Origin: Sulfitobacter sp. M39
GTDB taxonomy: Bacteria; Pseudomonadota; Alphaproteobacteria; Rhodobacterales; Rhodobacteraceae
Direction: 5' to 3'
Assembly (NCBI RefSeq): GCF_021735935.1
Contig: NZ_WMDZ01000002.1
Coordinates: forward strand, 1-64,000
DNA length: 64,000 bases
The number at the start of each line of letters is the position of its first letter. Within the stretch, counting starts at the first letter, position 1. Of the stretch, positions 34,775 to 43,488 are shown piece by piece. The notes below the pieces were generated by a model. It was given only the letters and a program-made list of their open reading frames with translations. It had not been told where the DNA came from and made no database searches. Made by a program: the position numbers and the translations under genes.

Positions 34775-35342
34775 GGGCAAACTCCCTCAGCGCGGCCGTG
34801 GCCTGCAGCTGCATCGCGTCTCGACGGCGGCGCAGGAGCAGATCGATCTCGTCAGCGGAATCCAGAATGAACCGCGCCAGCCCGCGCATCTGCGCGAGGC
34901 GCAATTCGGTGAATTCCGGGCCAGCCCCCTGCTCCCGCCGGTTGGCCTGCGTCATCTGCTTGGCGATCTGCGCGACCCCATTGCCGACCTCGTGCAGAGA
35001 GGCGCGGTAACGCGCCATCTCGGCCGCCATCTGCGCGTCCGGAACAAACACGCCACCCGCCGCCTGAATGAGCCGCCGCAGCCCTTCGGCCCGGCTCTCG
35101 ACCCCCGCCTTCGCCAGCACCGCGTCGAGCGCCTCAAGCTCCGCAGCCGTGACCTTCACACTGACCGCTGAGACTGGGATCGCGGCATCCGTCTGGCGCT
35201 CGGCATCGGCTTTGAGCGTGTACTGGATCGCCCGCACCGACACGCCAAACCGTTCCGCCAGCATTGAAGTGGAAACGCCTTCTGCGGCTTCGCGAACGAT
35301 CTCCATGCGGTCTGCATCTGTGAGACGTTTTGAGCGCGACAT
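34761..35342 (-). CDS. mobC: MobC-like relaxosome accessory protein
   Basis: 193 residues. An N-terminal helix-turn-helix (TDADRMEIVREAAEGVSTSMLAERFGVSVRAIQYTLK) is followed by a ribbon-helix-helix-like stretch (SVKVTAAELEALDAVLAKAGVESRAEGLRRLIQAAG) and the MobC part (GNGVAQIAKQMTQANR). It opens DNA at oriT for the relaxase. It is first in the mobC-relaxase-traG operon, with the probable oriT just upstream. Confidence 0.88.
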   Translation of the reverse strand: MSRSKRLTDADRMEIVREAAEGVSTSMLAERFGVSVRAIQYTLKADAERQTDAAIPVSAVSVKVTAAELEALDAVLAKAGVESRAEGLRRLIQAAGGVFVPDAQMAAEMARYRASLHEVGNGVAQIAKQMTQANRREQGAGPEFTELRLAQMRGLARFILDSADEIDLLLRRRRDAMQLQATAALREFAHAAE

Positions 35343-35455
35343 GCGAAGAAAGACCCCCTATTTCCTGCCACCTTCCACCAAGGCTGCCCCCACCTTACGA
35401 TAATATACCGCGCTGTCAATTATATACTTACGTTGCATTCAGGCTCAGGCAGCCT
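35343..35455. other. Candidate origin of transfer
   Basis: The non-coding strip upstream of mobC contains tatttcctgccacc at 35359-35372, close to nic cores of MOBP/MOBQ systems (type ATCCTGC), then ccacc direct repeats and an AT-rich stretch (ataatatacc, tcaattatatactta) at about 35400-35430. Position next to mobC and relaxase is typical for oriT. The exact nic site is inferred. Confidence 0.5.
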
Positions 35456-35508
35456 TGGTGTCCGCTTCACGCCGCGGCCCGCAGGGACGCGGCGTGAAGC
35501 GGACACCA
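35456..35508. repeat. Perfect 20-bp inverted repeat near oriT
   Basis: TGGTGTCCGCTTCACGCCGC at 35456-35475 pairs exactly with 35489-35508, with a 13-base loop. On single-stranded DNA this would fold into a very stable hairpin. It could be part of oriT (termination or relaxase recognition), a terminator, or a recombination site. Confidence 0.7.
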
Positions 35509-35813
35509 CCGGCACACCATCCGAACGCCAGGACCCCCGTCCGTCAGCCCCGCCCGGGGGTCTGGCCGAACACGCATGTTTTCGGACGGAACCGCGGGCG
35601 GGCGCAAACCCCACCGACAGGGCGGACAGGCAGGGTCAAGGAGGGCCAGATTTGGCTTGCCAAATCTCTGCCGCAAAAACCGGGAGGCCCTGGCCGATAG
35701 GTTTTTGTGGATGGCCCCCTTGAGGCTGACTGGCCGGTCTGTCGCGGCCTGATCATTCCGGGCGGAGTGCGTCCGTTGAACGCGCAGGGACCGGCATCCC
35801 TGGAACAGGGATC
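35509..35813. other. Hairpin-rich non-coding region between oriT and the next gene
   Basis: No gene supported. It contains a perfect hairpin agatttgg-cttg-ccaaatct at 35648-35667 and a looser pair caaaaacc (about 35674) with ggtttttg (about 35699). GC is high, so the long open frames seen here are probably chance. Confidence 0.5.
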
Positions 35814-35844
35814 GGGCCGCCCCAAGATCGTCTTGGGGCGGCCC
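35814..35844 (-). terminator. Terminator hairpin after the small gene at 35861
   Basis: GGGCCGCCCCAAGA at 35814-35827 pairs perfectly with 35831-35844 over a 3-base loop. It lies 17 bases downstream of the stop of the leftward gene at 35861-36067. No long T-run follows. Confidence 0.6.
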
Positions 35845-35860
35845 ATCCTCGTCAGAGGAT

Positions 35861-36067
35861 TTAGTCCTGGGGATCCTTTGCGCTCGGCGGGAACATCACC
35901 AGCTCCGAGACCGCGACCGGGAAGTCGAGCTTGAGGCTGAAGAACTCCGATCCATCCCCGTTGCGGGTGTTGCGGAACATCGCACCCACGCGCTGAAAAC
36001 GGGTGCGCTCCTGGCCATCGGTATCGGTGAACTTGACGGGGACGGTGGCGACGTAGTGGTTGGTCAT
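35861..36067 (-). CDS. Small plasmid protein of unknown function
   Basis: 68 residues: MTNHYVATVPVKFTDTDGQERTR, then GAMFRNTRNGDGSEFFSLKLDFPVAVSELVMF, a short beta-rich domain with an SSB- or DUF736-like flavour that I cannot confirm. An aaggagtaa site precedes the ATG and a strong hairpin follows the stop, both supporting a real gene. Confidence 0.72.
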   Translation of the reverse strand: MTNHYVATVPVKFTDTDGQERTRFQRVGAMFRNTRNGDGSEFFSLKLDFPVAVSELVMFPPSAKDPQD

Positions 36068-36604
36068 TTGGGTTACTCCTTGTTGCGATGGGGATCACCC
36101 GGCACGGGGGCAAGAGGCCCGGTCGCAAGCGCAAATGCGGAGGGTCCGCGGCCAACCGTGGAAGCCGTATTTGTGCTTGCCGAAGCGAAGCGGAGGGCAC
36201 GATTGGGCCGACCCCGTGCGATCCACATCTATAAGCAAAAAGGAGTGATCCGGATGACCCTTGCCATCACGCAGCCGCCATCCTCCGCGTCCGCGTCCCG
36301 CCGAGCCTGGCCGGGGTGCTGACGGAGCCCGCCCGCGTGGATGCGATGTTCCGAAACACGCCCCGAGGGACGTGCAGGTGTTCAGCCTCATATGCGACGT
36401 CTCGACCCCTCGCGTCTTGCGCTGCTGACGATGTGCGTGAGGTGCGTACCATCCCCAGCCCGTACCGATGCGGATGGGCCGCACTCTGACGGACCGGGTA
36501 GAGGGGTGACGGTGCTGGCTGCTGCGAGCTGCCGATCATGCGTGACCGACCGCAGGCGCCATGAGACATGACGAAAGGGCCGCGCCAAGCGCGACCCCCT
36601 CTCT
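36068..36604. other. Gap without a supported gene
   Basis: It contains a 22-codon rightward frame (36254-36322) with an aaaaggagtg site but no recognisable product, and otherwise chance GC-rich frames. It may include the control region of the small gene at 35861. Confidence 0.35.
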
Positions 36605-37206
36605 TTAATCCTGTGCAGTCTTCTTAGCCGGGTCAGCAACCCGCATGACCGTCAGGCCTTTCGCTTCCGCCTTCTGCCCGAGGTTCAGCGCGACCCCGTT
36701 GCCGCCGAAGAGTACAACCCCCGTCGCCGCGAACTTGTCGCCCAGCATTTCGTCGTTGCATTTGAACGGTGCCGCCCGGCCGTGTGCGGACCAGCGCGGA
36801 TCGAAGCGCGCCTGCGCGATCCCGCGTGCCCGGGCCCACCGGGCCGCAATCATCTCCGCCCCGTGCTTGCCACCCTTGTGGCAGAGGAAGATCTCCTGAT
36901 TGCGGTTCTGCTTGATCCGCTCGCGAACCTTGTCGAGCGTGTTGAAGATCACATCCACATCGGTCCAGTCGGTGGCGCCTGAGACGATCAGGGGCACCCC
37001 CTCGACTTTCGACTTCTCGGCAGTCTCGCGGTCGTGCTGATCGAGGAGCTGCCGTGCCTCGAAGACCGCCCCGGTCTCTTGCGCCCGGACGCTTGCGCGC
37101 GACCCGGCTGCCGGGATGAAGGCGTGGCCCGTCTCGATCTCGTAGCATTCTGCCGCCGCCTCGCTCATCAGCTCGATGGCGCCGACGATCTCGCGCAGCT
37201 GCACGA
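36605..37206 (-). pseudogene. DUF2493-domain protein, 5' end removed by IS3
   Basis: The readable part (about 200 codons) holds the DUF2493 domain: VEGVPLIVSGATDWTDVDVIFNTLDKVRERI, EIFLCHKGGKHGAEMIAARWARARGIAQARFDPRW, AAPFKCNDEMLGDKF. Upstream the frame runs straight to the IS3 end at 37207, where homologues would continue for roughly 100 residues. An internal start could still give a shorter product. The family (Rossmann-like, nucleotide-binding) is common on alphaproteobacterial plasmids. Function unknown. Confidence 0.75.
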
Positions 37207-37269
37207 TGGACCTGTCGCGGTTTGATGCCGCTCCTTTGATAGCATCTACTGCAACAAAGGAGACTAACT

Positions 37270-37545
37270 ATGGGACTGAAACGCACAGATGAATTCCGCG
37301 CTGATGCGGTGCGTATCGCGCTAACCAGTGGACTGACGCGCAAACAGGTGGCTGACGATCTGGGCGTCGGCATGTCGACGCTGAACAAATGGATCACTGC
37401 ACATCGAGACACGGATGTGGTGTCAAAAGAGGATCTTAGCCTTGCCGAAGAGAATGACCGTTTGCGTCGTGAGAACCGCATTCTCAAGGAGGAGCGAGAA
37501 GTGTTAAAAAAGGCCACGGTGTTCTTTGCGAGCCAAAAGCCGTGA
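37270..37545 (+). CDS. IS3 OrfA
   Basis: 91 residues with an HTH (FRADAVRIALTSGLTRKQVADDLGVGMSTLNKWI) and a leucine zipper (LAEENDRLRRENRILKEEREVLKKATVFFA). It overlaps orfB by four bases; a tttaaa/aaaaaagg-type slip site near 37505 could permit the programmed frameshift used by IS3 elements. Confidence 0.9.
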   Translation: MGLKRTDEFRADAVRIALTSGLTRKQVADDLGVGMSTLNKWITAHRDTDVVSKEDLSLAEENDRLRRENRILKEEREVLKKATVFFASQKP

Positions 37546-38213
37546 GGTTTAAGTTCATTGAAGAACACCGAACAACATTTTCCATCAATCTGATGTGCCG
37601 GGTTATGGCAGTCAGCCCGCGTGGTTTGCGGGCGCATCGTAGCCGTCCAGCCAGCCGCAGGCAGCGGTCTGATTTGGTTACGCTGGCCCATATCAAAGAA
37701 CAATCCCGTCTCAGTTTGGGCAGTTATGGCAGGCCGCGTATGACCGAAGAGCTGAAGGAAATTGGTCTGAATGTAGGGCACCGCCGCGTAGGCAGGCTGA
37801 TGCGTCAGAACGGCATATCGGTCGTAAGAACTCGTAAATACAAGGCGACAACGGACAGCAATCATAAGTTCAATATCGCGCCAAACCTGCTGGATCGTGA
37901 CTTTAACGCTGATGCGCCCAACCAAAAGTGGGCAGGCGATATCAGTTATATTTGGACGCGCGAGGGGTGGCTGTACTTGGCTGTGATATTGGACTTGCAT
38001 TCACGGCGTGTAGTTGGCTGGGCGGTCTCGAACCGGATGAAACGCGACCTTGCGATCAGGGCTTTGAAGATGGCCATCGCGTTCCGTCAGCCGCCCAAGG
38101 ACTGCATCCATCACACGGATCGTGGGTCGCAATATTGTTCGCACGACTACCAGAAGATCCTGCGCCAGCACGGGTTCAAGGTGTCGATGTCTGGCAAGGG
38201 AAATTGCTATGAT
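37542..38213 (+). pseudogene. IS3 OrfB, 5' part, interrupted by IS110
   Basis: It carries HTH_21 (HRTTFSINLMCRVMAVSPRGLRAHRSRPAS), DISYIWTREGWLYLAVILDLHSRRVVGW with the first catalytic Asp, and HHTDRGSQYCS with the second. It stops at GKGNCYD, just before the Asn and catalytic Glu region, where IS110 begins. Native reading runs into the insert and ends after eight foreign codons (stop at 38235-38237). Confidence 0.9.
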
Positions 38214-38406
38214 TGTGAGTATGGTATTGCGGCTTGATGGCCTGACCCATGTTACGATTGACTGCGTGTCATTGCGTTGACGTGTCGACCATCAAGTCGC
38301 CCCGGCAACGGGCGAGATGTGACCTTATAGGAGCCTGACGGGTACGCCCCATCACAGTCCTGTCCCCTCGGATCGGTGCCTGGGCATTCTTAGCAAAGAG
38401 GGCATC
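38214..38406 (+). ncRNA. Possible bridge-RNA region of IS110
   Basis: IS110 elements express a structured RNA from the non-coding end next to the transposase, which pairs with donor and target DNA. Here the left end is non-coding for about 190 bases and can fold: gcttgatgg (about 38231) pairs with ccatcaag (about 38287), with further GC-rich stems to 38380. The RNA and its guide loops are inferred from the family. Confidence 0.4.
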
Positions 38407-39459
38407 ATGAAGACTACACATCCAGTAATTATCGGCATCGACACGCACAAGGCCAGCCACGTCGCTGTGGCGATTGATACGCAAGGCACCCGCTTAGCGA
38501 CGCTCTCCATTCCAACCAATCCGAAGGGGTATTTAGATTTGGAGCGTTGGTCTCAGTCTCTTGGGAAAGTTCAGGCATTCGGGATTGAAGGCACCGGTTC
38601 TTACGGCGCAGGTCTTTCGCGATCGTTGCTCGCCCACGGCCACAATGTCATTGAGGTCACGCGTCCAAATCGGCAACTGCGATACACGCAGGGCAAGACA
38701 GATAGTTTGGACGCGGAAGGTGCCGCACGTTCCGTTCTTTCTGGGCAAGCTACGGCACGACCGAAGACACAGACGGGGTCATCAGAAATGATTCGCCATC
38801 TGAAGATTGCACGTGATACCGCAGTTAAATCGCGCTCGCAGGCAATGGTCACCCTGAAAACACTGATCATAAATGCACCCGCCGATTTGCGCGACGCACT
38901 GAATCATATCCGTGGGAAAATCGCACTAATCCGGCACATCGCCGCCTTTCGACCTGGTGATATCGACAATCCATTGGCCTCTGCTAAAGCCGCCATGCGT
39001 GCATTGGCGCGTCGTTGGCTGTGGCTGCACGAAGAGATTATTGCGCACGATAAGGAACTGGAACGGCTTGTCACAGAACGCGCACCAGAGTTAATGGCAT
39101 CCCACGGCATTGCCACTTTGACGGTCGCACAGATGCTGATCCTCGTTGGCGATGATCCAACACGCATTCGATCAGAGGCTGCCTTCGCTAAGCTTTGCGG
39201 GGTTTGTCCCATTCCGGCATCGAGTGGGAAAACACATCGGTTCCGACTGAACCGGGGCGGCAATCGCCAGGCCAATGCTGCCCTCTATCGTGTTGCCATT
39301 GTCAGGATGCGAAGCCACGAACCGACACTGGCTTATGTCAAGAAACGCACAAAAGACGGGAAGAGCAAAAGCGAGATTATTCGTTGCCTAAAACGCTACA
39401 TCGTGCGCGAAATTTATAGCCAGCTTTGCGTCGCAAAATCGTCCCAGATCAAGGCTTGA
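38407..39459 (+). CDS. IS110-family transposase
   Basis: 350 residues. The RuvC-like DEDD part shows GIDTHKASHVAVAID (Asp12), FGIEGTGSYGAGLSR (Glu), and QGKTDSLDAEGAARSVL (Asp pair). The C-terminal Transposase_20 part contains SHGIATLTVAQMLILVG, FAKLCGVCPIPASSGK with the nucleophilic Ser, and RLNRGGNRQANAALYRVAI. Intact. Confidence 0.95.
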   Translation: MKTTHPVIIGIDTHKASHVAVAIDTQGTRLATLSIPTNPKGYLDLERWSQSLGKVQAFGIEGTGSYGAGLSRSLLAHGHNVIEVTRPNRQLRYTQGKTDSLDAEGAARSVLSGQATARPKTQTGSSEMIRHLKIARDTAVKSRSQAMVTLKTLIINAPADLRDALNHIRGKIALIRHIAAFRPGDIDNPLASAKAAMRALARRWLWLHEEIIAHDKELERLVTERAPELMASHGIATLTVAQMLILVGDDPTRIRSEAAFAKLCGVCPIPASSGKTHRFRLNRGGNRQANAALYRVAIVRMRSHEPTLAYVKKRTKDGKSKSEIIRCLKRYIVREIYSQLCVAKSSQIKA

Positions 39460-39475
39460 CGAATATAGGAGCTTC

Positions 39476-39661
39476 AATGCCGCCGTCGAGACCTTCTTCA
39501 AAACCATAAAAGCCGAGCTGATATGGCGGCAGTCATGGGAAACGCGCAGGCAAGCTGAGATAGCGATCTTTGAGTACATCAACGGCTTCTACAATCCGCG
39601 ACGCCGACACTCAGCATTGGGTTGGAAAAGCCCTGTCGCTTTCGAACGCAAGGTGGCCTAA
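39476..39661 (+). pseudogene. IS3 OrfB, 3' part
   Basis: It resumes directly after the IS110 insert: NAAVETFFKTIKAELIWRQS with the catalytic Glu (AVE), then IFEYINGFYNPRRRHSALGWKSPVAFE and stop at 39659. Joined to the 5' part it gives a normal-length OrfB without frameshift, so the insertion is the only lesion. Confidence 0.92.
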
Positions 39662-41478
39662 ACGAGCACCTGGGGCGGCACGAAAGCGCGACAGGTCCAA
39701 CCGTCGCCATTCGCCGTGATGGTATCGGCACTCGCCGTGCCAGCGTCGATGATTGTTGCGCCGAACGCATCCGTCAGAACGCTGGAACTGATTTGTGGAA
39801 ACTCGATGTGGATGATCGCAGCGAGTTCGTCGCCATGATCTCGAAGGGAGGAAAGCACATCGATTGCATTTTGGTAGTTCGCCGGACCTTCCTGATTCAG
39901 GAGATCAACCGCCAACGCCCTAAAATTCCCGACGATGGTATCGGTGGAAGCGCTCAATGAAATGTTCTGGAATGGGGCCAAGGACCCCAGATCAGCGCCA
40001 GCGCCTTCTTGGAGTTGCAGTGTATTCGCGGCTTGGACCAGGAAGCGCGACCAATAGTAGTCTAGAACGTCTTCAAAGGCATTGTTCAGATCAGCGGCTT
40101 GGCTACTGTCCAAAATAGTAGTTAACTGCTCTTCCATCGGAAAGCCTGCGCCCCTGAAACTCTGGCCCATGAGGTGTTCAAGAAAACTGAAACGCGGCGC
40201 ACTTATTGTTGCAGTATCGCCTTCTGCTGTTCCCCAAGTCGCATTCTCCACTCCTGCCTGCTCAAACAGGAGTCGTTCGAAATCTACAGCCGCCTGCACA
40301 AAGATCCCTGCGCGGGCAGCAGCAATAATCGCATTCGAGTCCGTAAGAAGATCCGTATCCATAGACATGGCAACCCAAGAATCAGGTATTACCCCGAAAC
40401 CTTGTAAATACGGCAATACAAAAACATCATCATTATAGCTGAAGTTTTGGGGCAACACAAACTGACTGTTAATTTGTGACAGGTCGAAAAGAACTTCTGC
40501 AGAAATAGTAGTCGATCCATCAGAAAATGTAACAATTCCAGTTTCAACGATCTCATTCCCCGCAACAGTTTGATTACTATCTGAAACGATAAGTCCAATT
40601 GAAGAAATTCCTGTTGCAGAGAGTGATGTAAGCTCACCGACCTCTGCTAACCCGTTACCATTAAGATCACGCCAGATTAGAAGATTACCGAATCCAGTGT
40701 CTTGGCTGTCGACTTGGCTATCTGAATTGGTGTCGTAGGAAGCAAGCTGCTCATAGCCAGTTTGACTTTCAGATCCGAATAGCTCATGTATTCCGTCAAT
40801 TGAGCCATTTCCATTGTGATCAATAGCAAGCAATCCATCATCACCGGACACCCAGCCTGTATTCTCCGCAAATCCGTCGTGGTCAAGATCGAAATACGCG
40901 TTTGATGTCTCGAGGGAGGTCAACTCGACGCCATCGCCGTCAAGATCAATTACGAGAGGATCGATGGGCCGCGGGTTGAACAGCCCGCCGAGATTCTCAA
41001 CGATGGATTCTGCAAGAGAGCCTACTACGTAAGCCCCAAGAACGGCAGCAGCGACTGCAACTGCTCCGGCCACTACACCTGGGCCAATCAGCGTCGCGGC
41101 AATACCACCCGCCAAGGCGCCTGCAATCTCCGCTCCTAAAGCAGCGCCTGAAACTGAAGCAATGGCGCCTGAGATTTGATTGGAAACATCTTCCCCATTA
41201 GCAATTGCCGCCGCGATTTCTGGAACCTCTAACAGCGTGCCAACAGCAGCGTTAGTGCCAGCAAGGGTACGAGCAAGTAATTGTGGATTGAACTGTCCCG
41301 GGTAAAAGTCGTTGATTGCCGTTGCCACTGCATCTGTAAAATCGTTCAAGGCGGCGGCTCTTAGCGCCTGTTGATCTACGGCAGCCGTTCCGCTGAGGCC
41401 AGAGCCAGAGAAGTTCAGCAGGCTAGCAAAGGAATCTGAAACAACTTGTTGAAGTGACGCTGAAGGATTTTCTGGCAC
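39658..41478 (-). pseudogene. RTX-like exoprotein, 3' end replaced by IS3 sequence
   Basis: 606 codons from GTG. A helical N-terminus (about 1-110) leads to two Gly/Ala-rich hydrophobic helices (GAALGAEIAGALAGGIAATLIGPG, about 110-165). Next is an Asp-rich calcium-binding stretch of EF-like loops (VIDLDGDGVELTS, FDLDHDGFAENTGW, AIDHNGNGSIDG, DTNSDSQVD, DLNGNGLAEVGE; about 175-285). A C-terminal helical part ends at DAGTASADTITANGDGW, just where nonapeptide RTX repeats would be expected. The last 14 codons come from the IS3 end, so the secretion signal is lost. Genes here are AT-richer than the backbone. Confidence 0.75.
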
Positions 41479-42062
41479 TAGCGGCCATTTCTGCGTTGAT
41501 TAATAGTGCGAGAAATCGCGCTATGTTTTCCTACCGATCCACTTATCTTAGACGGCTCCAAAAGACTTAAAATTGAGCCACTTAAGATAAGCGGCCAAAA
41601 AAATGTCAGTATAAGCAGTGTTAACCAATAAGGTCCTGCACTTAGCTTTGATGTGCTCGATGAGAACATGCTTAGCCCGTAGGGGGTGAGCATAAATGCT
41701 GATATAATGTATAGAATTAATAGATACATAAGCACTTGAATGCTCTCGACCTCACTGCAGCGAAGGGGAAAGAGAAATGATTTGATGTGCCGATATAATA
41801 GAAATGCAATAATAGCTGCTGAGGCTATGGCTTGTATAAAAACAAAGAACAGAGCGCTGAGTGTCGACTTTACTTGAAGTAAGCCTTGTTCTTCAGTGGA
41901 GGCTACCTCAGATATTTCGGCGCTGAGTATCGTTCCAGATGCCAATACGAATGGATCTATATAATATCCAAGCAAATGAAATATGTAATTCGAAAATGAG
42001 ATAAGGAAGATAACGCCATGGAGCGCCGGGTAAGATGTTCTTCTATCATCCACAGCAAACAT
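41478..42062 (-). CDS. Polytopic membrane protein upstream of the RTX-like gene
   Basis: 194 residues with about four hydrophobic helices (ALHGVIFLISFSNYIFHLLGYYI, LSALFFVFIQAIASAAIIAFLLY, VLMYLLILYIISAFMLTPYGL, LLILTFFWPLILSGSILSLL). Its stop shares one base with the GTG of the RTX-like gene (TAGTG), so the two are translated together. AT-rich. No family known to me; immunity or export for the exoprotein is possible. Confidence 0.7.
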   Translation of the reverse strand: MFAVDDRRTSYPALHGVIFLISFSNYIFHLLGYYIDPFVLASGTILSAEISEVASTEEQGLLQVKSTLSALFFVFIQAIASAAIIAFLLYRHIKSFLFPLRCSEVESIQVLMYLLILYIISAFMLTPYGLSMFSSSTSKLSAGPYWLTLLILTFFWPLILSGSILSLLEPSKISGSVGKHSAISRTINQRRNGR

Positions 42063-42315
42063 ACTTATTAACCTATTTTAGTTCAACCTTAGGTTATGGA
42101 TGCGGGTGCTCGGGTGTCAACCTTCGATGTGCGCCGTGGGGGAAATAGATACGTTTGTTTGATTGCGGGCTCCTTTCTGGCCACACGTTCTGCCCCTCCT
42201 ACCCTTTTTGGCGCAGAATCAAGGGTTTTACGGTACCAGAACCTTCAGCGTCCCGTTCTGACGGGTTCTCGGATCGGACCTTCGACTTCTTTACGCGCAG
42301 TTCGAAACCGGCGGC

Positions 42316-42640
42316 CTACCCCCACATCCTGACCGCGATGTTCTGTTCTTCCTTGCCCAAGGCATCGGCATAGATCGCCGTGGTGCTGAGTTGCGCGTGT
42401 CCCATCCATTTCTGGAGCATGTGCAGCGGAATGCCGTTCACCGTAGCGTTGATTCCGAACCCGTGGCACAAGCCCTTCGGGCTGCGGCTTGGGGAATCAG
42501 GTATTCCCGGCCTCGACCATGATCCGCTTGACGATCTGACAGACCCTGACCCGGCTGAGCGGCCAGATCGGCGCGTTGGCTGGCTTCCACGTTTTCTGGG
42601 CCTCGCGGATGCCGTGTGCGGTGTTGAGGGTGCCTAAAGA
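42316..42640 (-). pseudogene. Tyrosine integrase remnant
   Basis: The minus strand reads LGTLNTAHGIREAQKTWKPA ... VCQIVKRIMVEAGNT-stop, then after a one-base shift near 42500 SPKGLCHGFGINATVNGIPL and MGHAQLSTTAIYADALGKEE to a stop at 42316. This is the end of a phage-type integrase: the Arg of the R-H-x-x-R box has become Cys (LCHGF), but GHAQLSTT-x-x-Y with the catalytic Tyr remains. The 5' two thirds are missing. Clearly non-functional. Confidence 0.8.
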
Positions 42641-42790
42641 CAACATCTGGTAGGTCGCGTTCTTCGCCTATATCGGTCGATTTTGGAACGGTTGTGGGTG
42701 CGGTGCGAGTCAGGAAAGAGCGCTGAATAAAGCTGAACCTCTTCGAGAAGCATCAAACTTCTCGCATGTAAGTTAGCAGGATTTGTCGGT

Positions 42791-42821
42791 TGTCGTTCAC
42801 CTATCTTTGAGACGAACGACA
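42791..42821. promoter_or_regulatory. Dyad upstream of the membrane-protein/AraC operon
   Basis: TGTCGTTC at 42791-42798 and GAACGACA at 42814-42821 form a perfect inverted repeat 16 bases before the ATG at 42838, ahead of the ribosome site. It may be an operator for the AraC-type regulator encoded downstream. Confidence 0.45.
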
Positions 42822-42837
42822 CAATCTGGAGGAAATC

Positions 42838-43488
42838 ATGTTATCGAACAAACCGCGTCGAGATGACGAGGTTGCCGGAAGGGCATCTCTTTTTGGTAAA
42901 GTCCCGGACGGCAAAAAGACCCTGGCACTCTTCATCATCTCAAACCTCGTCAATGTCTTTATGCTCACTGTTACCATACCTCAGGTGGTGCAATATTCTG
43001 GTGGCCTGAAGCCCTTCGATCTCATGACTTCAGGCTATGATGTCGACTATGCTAGGGCGTTTTTGACCAATCTTGGTGATGAAGGTCGGGGCTATTATCT
43101 TAGCCACCATTTGGCGTTGGATATGATCTATCCCGCTCTATACGGCTTGGGAGGTGCAGCGGTATGGCTGTGGCTTCTAAGCAAAACACCATTTCGTAGG
43201 GATATTTTTGGGTGGATTGGGGTTTTACCACTGATTAGCAGTGGGGCTGATTACATCGAGAACGGATTGATAATTACCCTTTTGCTGCGGTTTCCTGAAA
43301 TCCCAGAAATAGTTACGTTGCTCAGCTCGATTGCCACCACCTTCAAGTCGAGCACTATGCTGGTCTTCATTTCGCTATTGGTGTTTTTGTTGCTAGCGAT
43401 TGGTGTACGCAAGTTTTTATTCCGTCAGTCACAAGTTGAGTTTCTTGCAACTCGACAAGAACCGGGGCGGCTCCGGCCAAGTACGTGA
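42838..43488 (+). CDS. Four-helix membrane protein of unknown function
   Basis: 216 residues with a ctggagg site. A soluble N-terminus of about 25 residues is followed by helices at about 27-48 (TLALFIISNLVNVFMLTVTIPQ), 95-115, 125-145 (GWIGVLPLISSGADYIENGLI) and 180-205 (SSTMLVFISLLVFLLLAIGV). An extracellular loop lies between the first two. The stop overlaps the GTG of the AraC gene. I recognise no family. It may be the transporter or sensor controlled by the regulator. Confidence 0.72.
   Translation: MLSNKPRRDDEVAGRASLFGKVPDGKKTLALFIISNLVNVFMLTVTIPQVVQYSGGLKPFDLMTSGYDVDYARAFLTNLGDEGRGYYLSHHLALDMIYPALYGLGGAAVWLWLLSKTPFRRDIFGWIGVLPLISSGADYIENGLIITLLLRFPEIPEIVTLLSSIATTFKSSTMLVFISLLVFLLLAIGVRKFLFRQSQVEFLATRQEPGRLRPST

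Larger units (their letters stand above)
38214..39475 (+). mobile_element. IS110-family element inside IS3 orfB
   Basis: About 1.26 kb inserted between the GAT of NCYD and the AAT that resumes NAAVETFF. There are no inverted repeats or duplication at the junctions, as expected for IS110. It has one transposase gene and a 190-bp leading non-coding end. Junctions were placed by restoring the orfB frame and may be off by a few bases because IS110 shares a short core with its target. Confidence 0.85.
37207..39699 (+). mobile_element. IS3-family element carrying a nested IS110 element
   Basis: The ends begin TGGACCTGTCGCG and match over about 28 bp with four differences (37207-37234 and the complement of 39672-39699), with the TG...CA termini usual for IS3. 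The length without the IS110 insert is about 1.23 kb. The flanking bases differ (cga left, acc right), so there is no target duplication, and each flank is a different truncated gene. Confidence 0.88.

Noticed and set aside
35433..36200. Several overlapping frames on both strands
   Set aside because: They span perfect hairpins and have proline/arginine-rich chance composition.
36633..38000. 455-codon leftward frame
   Set aside because: It crosses the IS3 end and is antisense to IS3 genes; only the shifted DUF2493 frame is meaningful.
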